DNA of 64,000 nucleotides from Tubulanus polymorphus (lineage: Eukaryota; Nemertea; Palaeonemertea; Tubulaniformes; Tubulanidae). Positions 29,174 through 41,402 of the stretch are shown here, piece by piece. The stretch lies in assembly GCF_964204645.1 (NCBI RefSeq), contig NC_134032.1, positions 3,376,916-3,440,915 on the forward strand, in the 5' to 3' direction. Every line of letters begins with the position of its first letter. The first letter of the stretch is position 1. The position numbers and the translations under genes are program-made. Below the pieces are notes generated by a model. It worked only from the letters and a program-made list of their open reading frames with translations. It had not been told where the DNA came from and ran no database searches.

Positions 29174-29529
29174 GTGGCCTCCCCCTTTAAAAGCCAAGTG
29201 TTTGCCCTCGAACAATTGAAAAATGCTTATAATGTATGAAAACTGAATGAACGGTTTAAAGAAATGACATAATTATGATAATAGTTGCATGATAAAGATG
29301 TAATAATACGGTGAGAAAGCAATAACACAATGATAGAAGGTGAATGTACATAAAAATGATAAAACGTGAATTGATATAATGTCCAACGACTAGAGGTAAC
29401 AATGTCATGAGTTCCATACAGTACACAAAAAAATACTGAGTAGCGCGCTCGCGCACGAAAGAGTTCGTTAACTTGATTCGCGTAAGTTGGGTAAGGCCAT
29501 TTTTATATCCGTTTCCACATGTCTCAGTG

Positions 29530-30340
29530 AGAGACAATTTTCCTATCAACTATGCCAGAATATAATTTGAGCTTGCTCGCATGAGCCGCTGATGGCAATG
29601 TCCGACCGTCCATCGTTTTTAACTTGTATGTAATGGGATCTAGCTTTCCCGCCGGAACTGCCTGATAAATAGTAAAGGGGCCTGTCCACGGATGTTTCAA
29701 TTTCTTTGTAAGCCGTTTCTTACTTACAGTTGGCTTATATAATAAAACCTTGTCTCCGACTTTAAACGGTCTGCAGACCGTAGCGTTTTTCTGTCGTAAT
29801 TTCTTTTTATTTCTATTTGCGAATCTTGTTGATTACCGATTGCAGTTTGATGGCTTAAAGCTAATGTCTGCTGGAGTCCGTTATAATATTCAATATGGGT
29901 TCTAGACCGTTGAGTTTCTGGTGGCAACAATAGATTATCCACTGGTAGCCTCGGCTCTCTTCCATATAGAAGAGAGAGAAAGACGATAACTTTGTCGCTT
30001 CGCTTGGTGCAACTCGATAAGCAAACAGGGCCGCTGGAATATAGACATCCCAATCATTTTGCCTTACATTAGCAGTGAGACGCGTTGCAAGGGTGGAATT
30101 GAATTTTTCCACTAGGCCATCGCATTGCGGTCTGTAACTGCTTATATGTGTCGGAGATTTTTTCAAATTCTCACAGAGCACTTCCACGATTTCTGTCAGA
30201 AAATTGGCACCTCTGTCTGAATGCAGTACGCGAGGGCAACCATGGCGGCATACTATGTGGTCGAATAGTAAATCAGCCGTGGTTTCTGCGGTTATATTTG
30301 GTACGGCGAAAGCTTCGGGCCAACGAGTCGGTATCTGCTA
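29530..30340 (-). pseudogene. Gypsy integrase, C-terminal half
   Basis: The frame includes LHSDRGANFLTEI (second Asp of the DDE site, about 30210-30240), then STALATRL preceded by VEKFNSTL (catalytic Glu, about 30090), FAYRVAPSEATKLSSF, LYGREPRLPVDNLLLPP and a C-terminal FKVGDKVLLYKP, TKKLKHPWTGPF region. Several frameshifts are present (near 29800, 29975 and 30200). The N-terminal zinc domain and first Asp are lost with the deletion to the RT. It is non-functional. Confidence 0.85.
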
Positions 30341-30760
30341 ATATCCTGACATTAGATCGCAACACGTAAAGTATTGTGCCGATGCCTCCCCTAGTGTATC
30401 GAGGGTGTCATCTATCCTAGGTAAGGGATACGAGTCTTTAATTGTCGCTTCATTTAATTTCCTATAATCAACACAGAATCTATACGAGCCATCGGACTTT
30501 GGTACTAATACTGTAGGTGAGGCCCTTGCGCTAGAACTAGGGCGGATGATTTTTGAATTTAGCATGTCCGTTACAAGTTTGCATTCTATTTTCCTCATAG
30601 GAGGTGCCCTACGGTATGGTTGTTGTTTTATTGGCTTTTGGGTTCCTACGTCGATTTTATGTTCCTCTTTAAAAGTTCAGCCTAATTCGTCGTTAGTTTT
30701 TGCAAATGTGTCCGAAAATTAATCGATGAGTGTTTTGAGTTTTTCCTTTTGAGAATGATT
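30340..30760 (-). pseudogene. Gypsy reverse transcriptase, N-terminal part
   Basis: HKIDVGTQKPIKQQPYRRAP leads to MLNSKIIRPSSSARASP and TVLVPKSDGSYRFCVDYRKL, then LPRIDDTLDTLGEASAQYFT and CCDLMSGY, where it is cut before the YxDD active site. This corresponds to the first palm motifs of the gypsy RT. The rest of RT, RNase H and the start of integrase are deleted. Confidence 0.88.
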
Positions 30761-31039
30761 TAGATCGGTTTCGTCTAATGAAATATGATTAGATTGTTTG
30801 AACTCCCCAGCTGCTTGTTCGGTAGCGGCATCTGTCTCGTCAAACGAGGAAGATACTTCGGGGGTAATCGGTATCAGATGAGCTAGGGTTAACTATTTCG
30901 GCAACGTTTGGGGTTCCTTATTCATGTTCTTTATTGGTACAGGGACTTTCCCCTGTTCTACGGTGACTAAAGCCCGTCCAGGTAGAAGACCGATGACCTG
31001 AGAAGGAAATGCCTTGTTGGGTTCAGCGAGGACCGTGGT

Positions 31040-31640
31040 ACCGTTCTTTACCATTCACGTGTGCATAATCTTCTGTGATAATGCGGGTAAACTTATGTTG
31101 TTGATGTTATGTACTGATTTTGCCCCATTGATAGCTATATTTTTCTGAAGCTTGATTGGCTTGCTACCATTTAGACATAGGGTTTCCTCATTGTAATTTA
31201 CGATAGCACCATTAGTGTTAAAAAAAATCGAGACCCAATATGAGTCGATATTCCTGTGGTCGTGCCACATAGACCGGTTGTATTATATCAACTTCGCCAA
31301 GACTAATGGGTACCTGGGCTAAGCCAAGTATTTCTATTTTACTACAATTAGCTCTGTTAGCGTGATTGTATTTGCAGGGTTGTAATTCAATAGCTCGTAT
31401 TTCCGATATCTGATTAAATAATTCCTTGCTCATCACAGAAATGGCGGCACCACTATCGATCAATGTAGTGACGGGTGTGAGTCCATCAACTTTGGAATTG
31501 ACCAGGTTGCCAATTGATGACAATATAATCGGATTTGGTGTTTCGTCACGATTTTTTGTTATTTGCCCTAGTGTATCTACTAGACTTTTTATCTGGTCGT
31601 TATAGAACTTCTTTTTATTTTCAATCAATTGTTTTGGTTG
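31040..31640 (-). pseudogene. Gypsy aspartic protease
   Basis: A 136-codon open frame has TTLIDSGAAISVMS (DSGA active-site form of D-T/S-G), ILGLAQVPISLG and RLILGLDFF (flap and C-terminal ILG motif). The polyprotein processing enzyme matures Gag and Pol in virus-like particles. A frameshift at about 31225 separates the downstream linker. Confidence 0.85.
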
Positions 31641-31932
31641 GTTTCAGCGACCGACTATATTTTTGTTACTGTGGGATCGGTTTCTGCACGATGTGGGATC
31701 TATTCTATCTTTTCTACTACTTCGTTTGGAACCGTTTGGCCCTATAGGATGGGTTTCTGCTCCAGTAGTTTTGATTATACTGGATCCGCCTAAACCATCG
31801 ACTTGGTCCAAACTTTTCGAAGCTTTGGTAGCCTCAATGGAATGATTTTCTATATTCTCGCCAAAAGTTCCAAAAGGGATAGTTTTGATTATATCACCGT
31901 TGTTTGGAGAACTTGGAGAGTTTGTTGTAGAT

Positions 31933-32848
31933 TTATTTATTTATTTTGTAGCTGGCGTGAGTTTCAGGTCCTTTTGAAATTGCTGAGTTGTTGATGATTT
32001 GTTTTAGCTCAGAGTGGGACCTGTCAGCCTGAGCTATCGGCCGTTTCCCGAATTTCTGCTTTCGTTTCTTGGTGTACGTTTGAGGTGCTGCTGCTTTAGT
32101 GGAGGTGTCTGTTCGATAGCCAATTTCACGACATTTACTACAATACGGTTTCGCGAGACATTCGTTTTCATAATGTCCCATTCGACGGCAGTTTTGGAAA
32201 CGGTCATTTGATTTAGCTTTTCTAGAATAGGTTCTAAACGTGTGAGGTGTCTTTGAGGGATGCTATTGATATGGGAGTCGAAGTGATATGTGTGTCTACG
32301 GTGTTCACGATTTGACTGACATTCCTTGTTTCGAGCCATTGCGGGAGTCTGTTCAAAGTTAAGTGGATTCTGCGGCATTACAAACTCATTTAGGATAGCC
32401 TCAAGCCGAATCTGACGAATACGCTTAGTTTTACTTCTTCCGGTACATTGCAACACCTGGCCTCTTTGTTTATGGTTTTGATGAATGTTTCGAGTGACTC
32501 TCCGGGCTGTTGTTTAATCTCAATGAATTCGGTGAGGCCGAAATTTGCATTTTGTCGGGTAAAAGATTGTGTGAGATATGTCCTAATAGCCTCATACGTC
32601 GGTAGAGCTGTACGGTCAGTTTTCTTTTTGTGTATGTAAACTGATCTGGCTTTGTCAGTCAAATTCGTTGTCAGAAATTTCTTTTTATACGAAGCAGGCA
32701 CCTCGAAGGTTTCAATGACCTCTTCGAAATGATCAACAAATTCATCAACTGAGATCTCGTCCTCCCCGTTAAATTTCGGCAGTTGTGTCAAGATCGTTCG
32801 AACTTGGGTTTCGTGTAGAATATCTGGTTTCAATAGTGATGTGTTCAT
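31933..32848 (-). pseudogene. Gypsy Gag with zinc knuckle, frameshifted
   Basis: From the ATG at 32848: LTQLPKFNGEDEISVDEFVD, HFEEVIETFEVP, then FIEIKQQPGESLETFIKTI, the capsid-type Gag pattern. After a shift near 32430 it goes to a basic linker, and NCRRMGHYENEC, a CCHC-like zinc knuckle whose first Cys is lost, lies near 32175. Structural protein of the retroelement particle. Confidence 0.85.
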
Positions 32849-33077
32849 TTGTTGATGAAATGGATGTAATAACCGTGGCGGTTGTATAACTTCGGTATTT
32901 AGTACATGTACGAAAGGGGGAGTGTATTGTTGTTAGTTTATCCGAAGCATTTAAAATGAATATTTATAACGCGCAAAATATACCCGGAAATGAAACTGAT
33001 GGAATTGAACCGATCCAACTCGGACCACCGTTCAGTCATGAGACCAGGTGATTGCGAGCTTCACGGATCTAGACATA

Positions 33078-33819
33078 CTTACTTAACTTTCTGCATCATC
33101 TTGTCAATGGTGTGCCTCAGGTCACGTTCCAGTAATTTATTCCGCACCGCTTTCTTCTTATCAACACGTGTCTTCTTGGGCTGCTTACCCAAGGGTACTG
33201 GCACGGGTTTATGTGAGGGAATCGACACAGGCATAATTCGTTCCATAGCTGGAACAATCGAAGCGATTCGTGTGAATGAAAAGCGAGTCGCTATGTTGGT
33301 CCTTAGCTCTCTCCGAAAATATGCCCGTGCATATTTAGCAAATCCTTAAACACCCTGACGATTCAGGTGCAATCTATCTTTCGCAAACATTTCGGCTTTT
33401 ACGTTCGATTTGGCTAGGAAGAATCGATACCCTCGCATGAATCGTATCTCGGCTCCGTGCGATTTCACCTTCTTCGCGACGTGTTGATTGACACTGACGA
33501 TTTTGTCACCGGTTTTCTTTTCGTCGATTGGTCTGGGAAGAATTGCAGATATCAAAACGCAGCGGCAACCTTTTCCCGAAAACCTTGTGGCAATAGCCAT
33601 GATATTGTTTGCTTTGTCTAACGCCGCAAGATTGCCGTTTATATCGTTGGTCCCAACATTTAGAACAATGTAATCATACTGGCAACATAATCCAAGCTGG
33701 TCAAAGTTATTTTACATTTTCTCGTAAGTAATACCCCGGTGTGCTTGGACATCGACGTCCAAGCAGCTGCCGAGAAATTTCAACATCGAGTCACACCCAA
33801 TACTACACGAAGCAGACAT
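33078..33819 (-). pseudogene. SGNH/GDSL-hydrolase-like protein, two in-frame stops
   Basis: From the ATG at 33819: CDSMLKFLG (possible Ser block GDS), DYIVLNVGTNDING (block with Gly/Asn, about 33635-33680), CVLISAILPRP and AKDRLHLNRQGV (C-terminal Asp-x-x-His, about 33360). These four blocks, in order, fit the SGNH hydrolase fold seen in esterases and in some retroelement ORFs. Stops occur near 33712 and 33352. The tail is basic (PLGKQPKKTRVDKKK). It lies beside the gypsy element but on no shared transcript that I can show. Confidence 0.55.
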
Positions 33820-33839
33820 GTTTATGAAGTTTGGCCTGG

Positions 33840-35240
33840 TGGTAGCTTGTCGAGGTCTATATACACCCGAAACGCGGATAAGTAATGTATGCGTACAATC
33901 TGTGCATTGTTCTCAAGTAGTCATCTACTCGAGGCTAGTTATGCTAATTAACAATATCATTGACTGGTGACGCGCAGATGTCACTAATGCTAGTGGCGCC
34001 ATGGGACTAGTAATTGTACTATTTCAAAAATTATCCAATGCAATCCAAACGGCCCTTTAACTACAACACCTTCATTGTTTAATACTAGTTCCATTTTGTT
34101 TTCACTAACAAAACGCCTTTTCTTGTTTGTGATTCTATTCTGCAATCGCTTATTGAACACCTTTCAAGAATGATGAATTCGATGATTTAAATTTTGAATT
34201 TTAATATTTTTGAAATTGTAATTGTAATTTTTATTTTATCACTGTGTCCCGATTGAAAATGATTTTAAATCGGGAGCCCAACCGGGAACCGGGGGCAAGC
34301 TTCATGGGGGTGGATCGGGTACCAATTTGTTTCAAAATCAGCATATGACGTATACTATTGCACTTTAAAGGGTGCGAGGTAAGCACACCAATTGATCTTT
34401 ACAATTTTCCTCTCAATGTGGCCCGCATACTCTTCTTTTGCATTGCGAATCATTTACACCAGGCCGCTCCTTGCACACGGGAGTCATCGTACGGTCTTCT
34501 CGTATTTCATTTCAACCGGATTTGGATATTTTTTTTTCTACGTCTGTTATGAGTTCAGCTTTGCATTTGTGAACAGTAAATTGCATCCGCATTTCCATTT
34601 TATTGCATGTATATTTTCTCCTGATATTTCTACTTGGTGATTCTTGATAATATTCTATTTCCTACTGTATGGTCGAATTCTTTAGTTTATCAGCGTGTAA
34701 ATTATATGACCGCATCGAAACTTTCATCCCTGACTATCCCTTAAGAAAGTAGACCATTACAGAACGTGTGTCGAGTTGATAAAGTTGACATTAGAAATAG
34801 ATTCAATGTTTGTGACGATTTTATAATGTGTATGTAGTCGCATGTTTCAGATGCAGTTTTTCGATGTCCAAATTTTTCAAAGTCGCAATTATTTGGGAGA
34901 AAATAGAGTCCCATCTTGAGGAACAAATTATCTATTCATCCGAACTCTTCTATCGGACGCAACCGCATATAGTATCTTATTCTGCCTGTCAAATCTTTCC
35001 TAAAATAGGATAAGATGATTTGTAAGAGGATGGATCCTCGGATAATGGTCTTATGCTGTTAATACTAGGCTCAAGTTCTAACTCCTCACTATCTTAGAAT
35101 TCCTTGACGTAACGTTCCTTCTCTCATCGATCATTTGAGATGAGGCCATCCACTAAATTCAGTTTTGACCTATTGGCGTTTTTGAGACGTGGAAATGCAT
35201 TTCGTTAATAATCCCATTTCTAAGTTAGGCCAATGCCAGA
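33840..35240. other. Noncoding stretch
   Basis: Ordinary-composition sequence with no supported gene, RNA or repeat structure. Several open frames below 85 codons lack recognisable domains. Confidence 0.5.
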
Positions 35241-35242
35241 TT

Positions 35243-35598
35243 TCATGCTCTCGGATTTTTGTACCCCACTTTAACAGCATTTTTAATTGTAATCAACGCC
35301 CTCGCCCTACAGTTGTCTCTCCGTATCGCTGTGTTTGCAGTGTTATTTTTGGTCTCTGACAAATTTCGAGCAATAGAAAATGAAACAATTCTTCCCCAGT
35401 TCATCGTTCGGCTTTCTATGGTGGCATTTCGCAAACCGAAAAGAACTGGCCTCTTTTTAACGTACGCGCTGGTATATTATTTACTATCGAATCGAACGAA
35501 TCCCTATTTTCGTCGAGCATTCCTTTTAGTGTAGGCGTCGAACTTCGTGGACGCCTGCAAGAAAGAATGTATTTACGAAATACGTGTCGTCTTTGCAT
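35243..35598 (-). pseudogene. Possible Bcl-2-like BH1 fragment
   Basis: Two frames that abut near 35425 read, leftward, MLDENRDSFDSIVNNIPART, then LKRGQFFSVCEM and, after a shift, TMNWGRIVSFSIARNLSE. NWGRIVSF matches the core of the Bcl-2 family BH1 motif. The rest (NTAIRRDNCRARALITIKNA) gives no BH2. This is a weak match on a single motif. Confidence 0.25.
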
Positions 35599-36912
35599 GT
35601 TTGCAGTTCTTTTTCTTCAAAAGTTTATAAATTTTAACTTAGCGTCGCTCCAAAAAGGTCGCTCTGCCGCTCCTCGAAATTGTTCGATGCGCCGCTCCCG
35701 AAATAGTTCGCTGTGGTTCCTGTTGCTGTCAAAGATCTGTAGTAATTGTTGATCTGTGGTTCCAAAAATTTTTAAACGTTTGCTGAATGCGTCGTATCTG
35801 TCGAATTTATAATTTGCATGTCACGCAAATATCACTGATGATGAAAATCCACTGGTGGTACGCGGAGTTTGGTACGCGGAAAAAAACAGTTTTACTTAAC
35901 AATGTTTTTTATCACCAAGCTGGCTAAACTTCTGTGGCCGTAAAACTTTAACTACCACTAATAACAAGTGTCCTTCCGAATCACTTTCGAATCACGAACA
36001 CAACTCCGTAATGATTAAAATTCAATCCCGTTAGAAGTTCTCCAACAGTAAAAAAAGTTTGTGACGATTATGACCACTGCCACAAAAGATTTCCTATATA
36101 AATTACGTATCAAGTTTTACTAGTTGTAAAAACTCAAAAATTGCAGGAGAGCTCGAGGTGAGCTTTCTCCTATCTCGAAATCTCAAAAGCGTCTACCCTC
36201 TCTCCAAACTATCCACGCCCAACTTCCTGCAGGGGCTCCCTTAAAAATAATCTCTCAAAGATCCATTCAAGTCAAAAAATTAGATAGTTTATCCCCTAAA
36301 ATGTTGAAAAGGAACTTACCCAAAATAATACTAATGTATTTAACTCCCGCCACATAATTGTGAAATCCTAATATTCCTCTTTATAGAATAAAAATGAATA
36401 CTTTATGAGATTAAAATAATTGAAATTCTTGTGAACCCCATAGCTTCCGGTAAAATTGCATCAGCAAATACGTGTCAAAATTCACAACTCATAATAATTA
36501 ACACCAAGGCTACATGAGCCAGCGACCTCATAAAACTTGAATATGTTTAAACTAGTGAACTAAATTCAGCAAATGCCTGTTATGAAAACTAGACAACACG
36601 AACCAACAGATTTTACATTTAACTTTAAGATCAAACATTTAATGATAAACAAAATTAGATATAACGTAAGGAATTTAAGGAAATATATATAAAACCGACT
36701 ACAGGCTGTTCCAACTAAAATGATGGGACCCCCCATAGTAGTGGCTACATACATATATACAATACCAGAATTACTAAAATATTTACCAAGAAAAAGTCAA
36801 TGAGACAAGTACCATACTGTACATATGTAACTTCAGGCATGTTGGCTTTCTTTCTAATGTGCGAGTTTTGCAACATTTCTGCAGTTTTAGAAGGTATCCA
36901 TTTTTTGCTTCA

Positions 36913-37670
36913 TTAAGAGCCAATAAATATCACAAAGTTAGAACTATCTATCAAGTAGTCTTTGACGGTGCTTGCTTTGATTTTCCCCAACATCGAGTGT
37001 AAAAATTTTACTTCAACTTTTCGCATTTTCGCTGGCGAGTTAACTGTCAAACTTTTTACATAGGCACGCATTACCATTTCAATGTCCCTTGCCCTTTTAT
37101 CTGCAAATGATCCTTCTTGGTCCCGCCTCCAAATGATTGGACCAATTCCTTTAAAGCTCAACTTCTCTCTAGTCGAGATATATAAAACTGTTTTCAATCC
37201 ATCTATGGTTCAAATTCCTTTTCCAAGAAAGAGGAATGCTAACAAAGGCCGGCTGTACATTTTTTAATTCAATTTATTTCATATCCGTACATAATATGGA
37301 CTTTTCATATTTGCTTAAATAAACATCCATCCTCCAGATTTTTGTGAAAAAATGAACATTTTGCTTCTTGTTCTGGGCTCCATTCTCAGAATTGGTTGCG
37401 TTCAACACCACTCTGCGAGAGATATCGGTAATACTGGTACGGAAAACCGATACGGTACTGGCGGCTTTTGTTTCACTCGATATCTTAAGTATATATTCTA
37501 ATGATCTGTATGGATAGAACGGTATATTTTTTCAAAAAGTTATTTCGACCTAGGCTGAAGGCGCATTTGTATAAATGGTTTTCTTTAACGATTTCGATAT
37601 CCTCTTCGATGCCTGATTTTCGAAGTTTAGATTTACCCACTCCTCCATATACAGCGAAATTAACCATCAT
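36913..37670 (-). other. Two unexplained minus-strand open stretches
   Basis: Reading leftward, MMVNFAVYGGVGKSKLRKSG (from 37670) and MKTVLYISTREKLSFKGIGP (from 37197) are open for 61 and 94 codons. The second has a positively charged, plausible protein composition (MVMRAYVKSLTVNSPAKMRK). They could be exons of one gene, but I find no certain splice pair and no known family. Confidence 0.25.
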
Positions 37671-37759
37671 CCCGATGAAGTGAAGATCCTCATTACGCTC
37701 ATCCTTGAGTTAAACGTTTGACTCCCCTTACGAAAACATTACTCGAGAATTTTTTTTTT

Positions 37760-37890
37760 TTACATGTGTGAAAATTCATTTCTCATGATGTGAAATGGGC
37801 AGTAATGGGAAGTAATGGGCGTAAATGTGACAATTCACATATGCAAAATATAGAAATTCACACGTGTAATTTTCACACGTTTAATCCAAA
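37760..37890. repeat. Imperfect inverted repeat
   Basis: ACATGTGTGAAAATTCA near 37763 faces TTCACACGTGTAATTTTCAC near 37857, with AGTAATGGG tandem steps between. It looks like a short MITE-like palindrome. Confidence 0.5.
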
Positions 37891-38061
37891 ATATTTCATT
37901 TTATAATCACGAAATCTCCGAATACCATCAATCGAATATCACAATCCTAAACTCCTTTGCCAAATCTTGTCAAAATCCTGCAATACTATTTTTGCACAAT
38001 AGAAATACCCTAGTATTTTGTTTTGGTTTATTTAATGACTTCCATATATGTGAAAATTTGA

Positions 38062-38334
38062 TTAATTTTTTCCAAATATTCCCGACCGGTCATACTTGAT
38101 TTTCTGCGCCATTTTTGCTCGGATCTCGGCAGGTGTTATATCTGGAAATATTTCCATTAGATGGCCTAGGAGGAAAAAGTCAATAAAAGAAATAAATCCA
38201 CGGGAGCTCATTATTTCATGAAAACTGACAATTTCTCAGAGTGTAATGAAACTTACGAATAATGAGATTCACGCGCACTTGATTAAGCGCATTTGCTTCA
38301 TCCCACCGCCTGTTACTGTTTTCATCGCCATCTC
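38062..38334 (-). CDS. Candidate two-exon 3' end of a gene with a CUE/UBA-like segment
   Basis: The upstream exon (38334 to 38257) follows a plausible branch/acceptor (CTAACTACTTCTGAG) and ends at donor C|GTAAGT; the next exon (38165 to 38062) follows CTCCTAG. Joined phases agree. The exons read NRRWDEANALNQVRVNLII, and HLMEIFPDITPAEIRAKMAQ with a stop at 38062. LMEIFPDITPAEIR resembles the first helix and MFP loop of ubiquitin-binding CUE domains. Upstream exons are not found. It could also be a transposon-borne host-like fragment. Confidence 0.35.
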
Positions 38335-39968
38335 CTCAGAAGTAGTTAGAGCTGACATCAACGAAGACGTCAGTTTTCCGAAGGTTTTTGATGCTATCTA
38401 TTTAGTATAGGATGACGTAGTTGGATCTAGCAGTGGATATGCTAACTGAAAGAGATCATCATTCACCAATCTACTGTGTTGGAGACTTGCCGTATAATGA
38501 CAGCGGTACTAGAACATTGTCCATAGAAGATTCATCGTGAAAACCTGAAAAAATAAAGCCAAAAAAATAGAAGTAACGACAAAGTGCAAAGAACTTCCTA
38601 CATCGAAAAATATTTGCGGTTGCGCCGGACCGGGCACGTTTTTTTTATGACCGGCAGTATATATTCTACAATATGGCCATCAGTAAATATCGAGAAGGAG
38701 TATCATGTTACCGTTGACTGCGTTTCTTGTTCCACAATGCAAAAGCCATATCTCTATCGTATTGTTCTGTCGTTAAAAGAACAATTGCTATGCTGTCTCT
38801 GTCCCATAAATTATGTGATTATTGGTTGATTTTCTTGCAATTTAGATAATTAACTTAAACTAAGTAAATATTTACAGCTATACGTGGATTGGAGTCGCTG
38901 TCTTGGCAACTTCTGGTTGTCGAGCGAGGAATCAGCCTCTGAGGGAGTCACAATATTGTGTGTATGCTACGAGCAGTTATCTCGTATTGTTTCGTATTTT
39001 TACAGAAATATACAATAATACACAGGGATATAAAAAGCACATATATCTACGCAGCTATTTGCCGTTAATGTCATTACTCCCTACAGACGCTTTTAATCGA
39101 TCGTACATGTCCGAAATTTCGAGTGCCATCTGAAATAGTCGATTGAGATTATACAGAACCATCTGCATACTCGGCATCGTCGACGCGTTGTCGACGGCAA
39201 TAGTTGCTATTAAATCGTTTTTGAAAAGCCATATATATTTCTTAGTAAACCTAATCCGTATTTTACGTTTTTTAACAAGATATTACTATCGCACCCATGG
39301 TCGACATTTGAAACCAACCACGAGGTCGTTGGGGGCGCAAAGTTCTGTATTATGTCATCAAACACCTACCCACACGCGAACAAGTTGGTGAAGTATGTAT
39401 TAACCTCGACTAGAACGTCGCACGCGAACGCTTAACATTGCGAGATGATTTATGCGGTGCTCAATACCTCGCAAGCAACAGCATCGGCGGCAGAAATTGA
39501 TTTGTGTAAGTCGTTAGCTATAGTGGTTTGACGCGCCCGTCGCAGTATATGTTCCCGTAGGCGAACAAGTAGATTATTACGTTGACCTGACACATATTCG
39601 TTTTACTATTCATTTATCTTAAATAAATTTGCAGATTTTTATTCGGCGCCCGAATAACGAGATCTTCGCTCGTTTTTTTTTGTACACGACTCACTTAATC
39701 TTATTGCATACTTGGCAACCAGTTCTTTATCACCAGCGCGGTAGCGGAAAAATGCGTCGACCTTCTCTTTTCGACCACTGAAATCTTTTTCAGTAGCCAA
39801 GATTTTATTTCTCCCGCTATATTGTACATCGGTATTGTTTCGCTTCAGGCAAAAATCTCGGCATCGAAAGGCCACTCGCGCGTACTTTCGGGTGCCGGTT
39901 CCTTCCTCACACGGATTCGTCATCATCATCGTCCTCGTCACTGCTCGCAGTGATTAATATCCAAACCG

Positions 39969-40488
39969 CTACCGAAAAATCGTTGTCATTTTCGGTGAGT
40001 AGTGTCCGGGCGGATCACGCAAGTAGTCGTTTTCGGTACGCTGATTCATCAAGTTTTTCGTATATGGAGGCGATGCCCCATGAAGGCATTTAATTGAATT
40101 CATGACTTCGTCGAATTTTGATTCCATAGAATTTAGCAGTGAATTGATTGCCTCAACCAGCTGTTGATTTATTTCACCGATTATGGAGGGAAGATCCCGA
40201 ATATCGTTTTCTAAAGTAAAATAATAACCCTCTGGAATTTCATGCACATTTAAAGAACCTCCGTCCATTGAAAGAACGGTCGGTATCACTAGCTGTCTGC
40301 AATTGGACTTGAAAAGTAATATCGTTCCCTTAAGGCCGCACTGGCGTTTGGTTTGCCTGCAAAGGATCAACTTCTTTGGCTGAACGAGACACAACTTTAC
40401 GAGATGGCATTTGAAATTCCGATCTCGTTTTAGGGATTGCGCCGGCAGTTTTTTTGTGACACTGATACATTGTAGGTTTTGTGTCCAT
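39969..40488 (-). pseudogene. Unknown ORF with one frameshift
   Basis: From the ATG at 40488: MDTKPTMYQCHKKTAGAIPK, basic and Ser-rich, then a shift near 40325 to a frame with SMDGGSLNVHEIPEGYYFTL and a helical stretch EINQQLVEAINSLLNSMESK, stop at 39969. The compact form, with basic N-terminus and helix, is like small ORFs of transposons, and it lies beside piggyBac debris, but I do not recognise it. Confidence 0.3.
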
Positions 40489-40849
40489 AGTAAAGAGTAG
40501 TGAACGGTGTGAAAGAAAGATCGAAGAACCTTGAATAGCACCAAAAATTGATAAAAACAACGTTTAACAGCACAGGGCTGAGTCAACTAAAAAAAACCCA
40601 TGAATAGAAAAAGATAATTATACCAGAAAACTGTTGAATCTCGCGGCAGGGTTCTCCACCATTGTAAGACTTTGATACATACGAATATGTAACTATAATC
40701 CAATATTATCCAGGATCAAACACGAGAGACAGCGATCGGTATAAATATATACAAGCGTAGTTTATTCTACGAGTGTTAGTTAGTAAATTGACAAAGTTGT
40801 CGAGAATGTTAGTATCTTATACATAACGGTTACTATTTACAATAACTAC

Positions 40850-41311
40850 TCTAACGACGTATAAAATAATATTCAGTAGACTGCATATAATGACACTGAA
40901 AATTCTCAGCCATTGTACGCAACATTTTTCTGATTTCGTGGCCTCGTTCTTGAGTTTGGTTCGGATTGGAATGATACGTGTGAAACATCGTGTGATACAA
41001 GAGCATGAACCGATTCGCAGCATAACGTCCCGAAAAAAAAAACGAACAGAGTTAGTCCACTAAGGACTCCAGTACATTTGTACCGTGGGCAGATGCACGA
41101 CACCCATCTGGAATAATAATCCGATGAATGTCCAGAATTCCGTTGCATCGATATCGCACCAATGACGGATACATGAATTCGACTTCAAGTTTCCCGCGGC
41201 GATCTTTTCGCTCGCGTATCGATTTATCTCCGTCACGATATTTTCTCCGACTTCATTGGTAAGAAATAAGCTAAAATATGCTATTGGATTGCCGACGTGA
41301 AAGAACGTCAA
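40850..41311 (-). pseudogene. piggyBac-type transposase fragment
   Basis: From 41311: PIAYFSLFLTNEVGENIVTE, then NRYASEKIAAGN, ATEFWTFIGLLFQMGVVHLP and YWS. The order 'P..YF..f.t.e....iv.eTNrYa...', '..F.gll..MG...lP....YWs' is that of the piggyBac transposase N-terminal part. Downstream, in shifted frames, NRFMLLYHTMFHTYHSN corresponds to the 'R.RF..i...lhf.dn' region. The catalytic DDD core is not visible. Multiple frameshifts. Confidence 0.65.
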
Positions 41312-41402
41312 ATATATAAAGAGTTAAACGTCGATATTAATATAAACGCGTATATAGATATTCTTGCATTTATTCGGGCGGTAATATTGAAATACGTGGT
41401 TA

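Larger units (their letters stand above)
28789..32960 (-). mobile_element. Ty3/gypsy LTR retrotransposon, 5' truncated and internally deleted
   Basis: On the minus strand the order is gag, aspartic protease, reverse transcriptase (start only), integrase (C-terminal half), polypurine tract and 3' LTR, the gypsy order. The polypurine tract AAAGGGGGAGGCCAC lies next to the LTR start TGTTACG. No 5' LTR is found near 32960-33060. A deletion joins the RT start to the integrase middle. All ORFs are broken. Confidence 0.9.
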
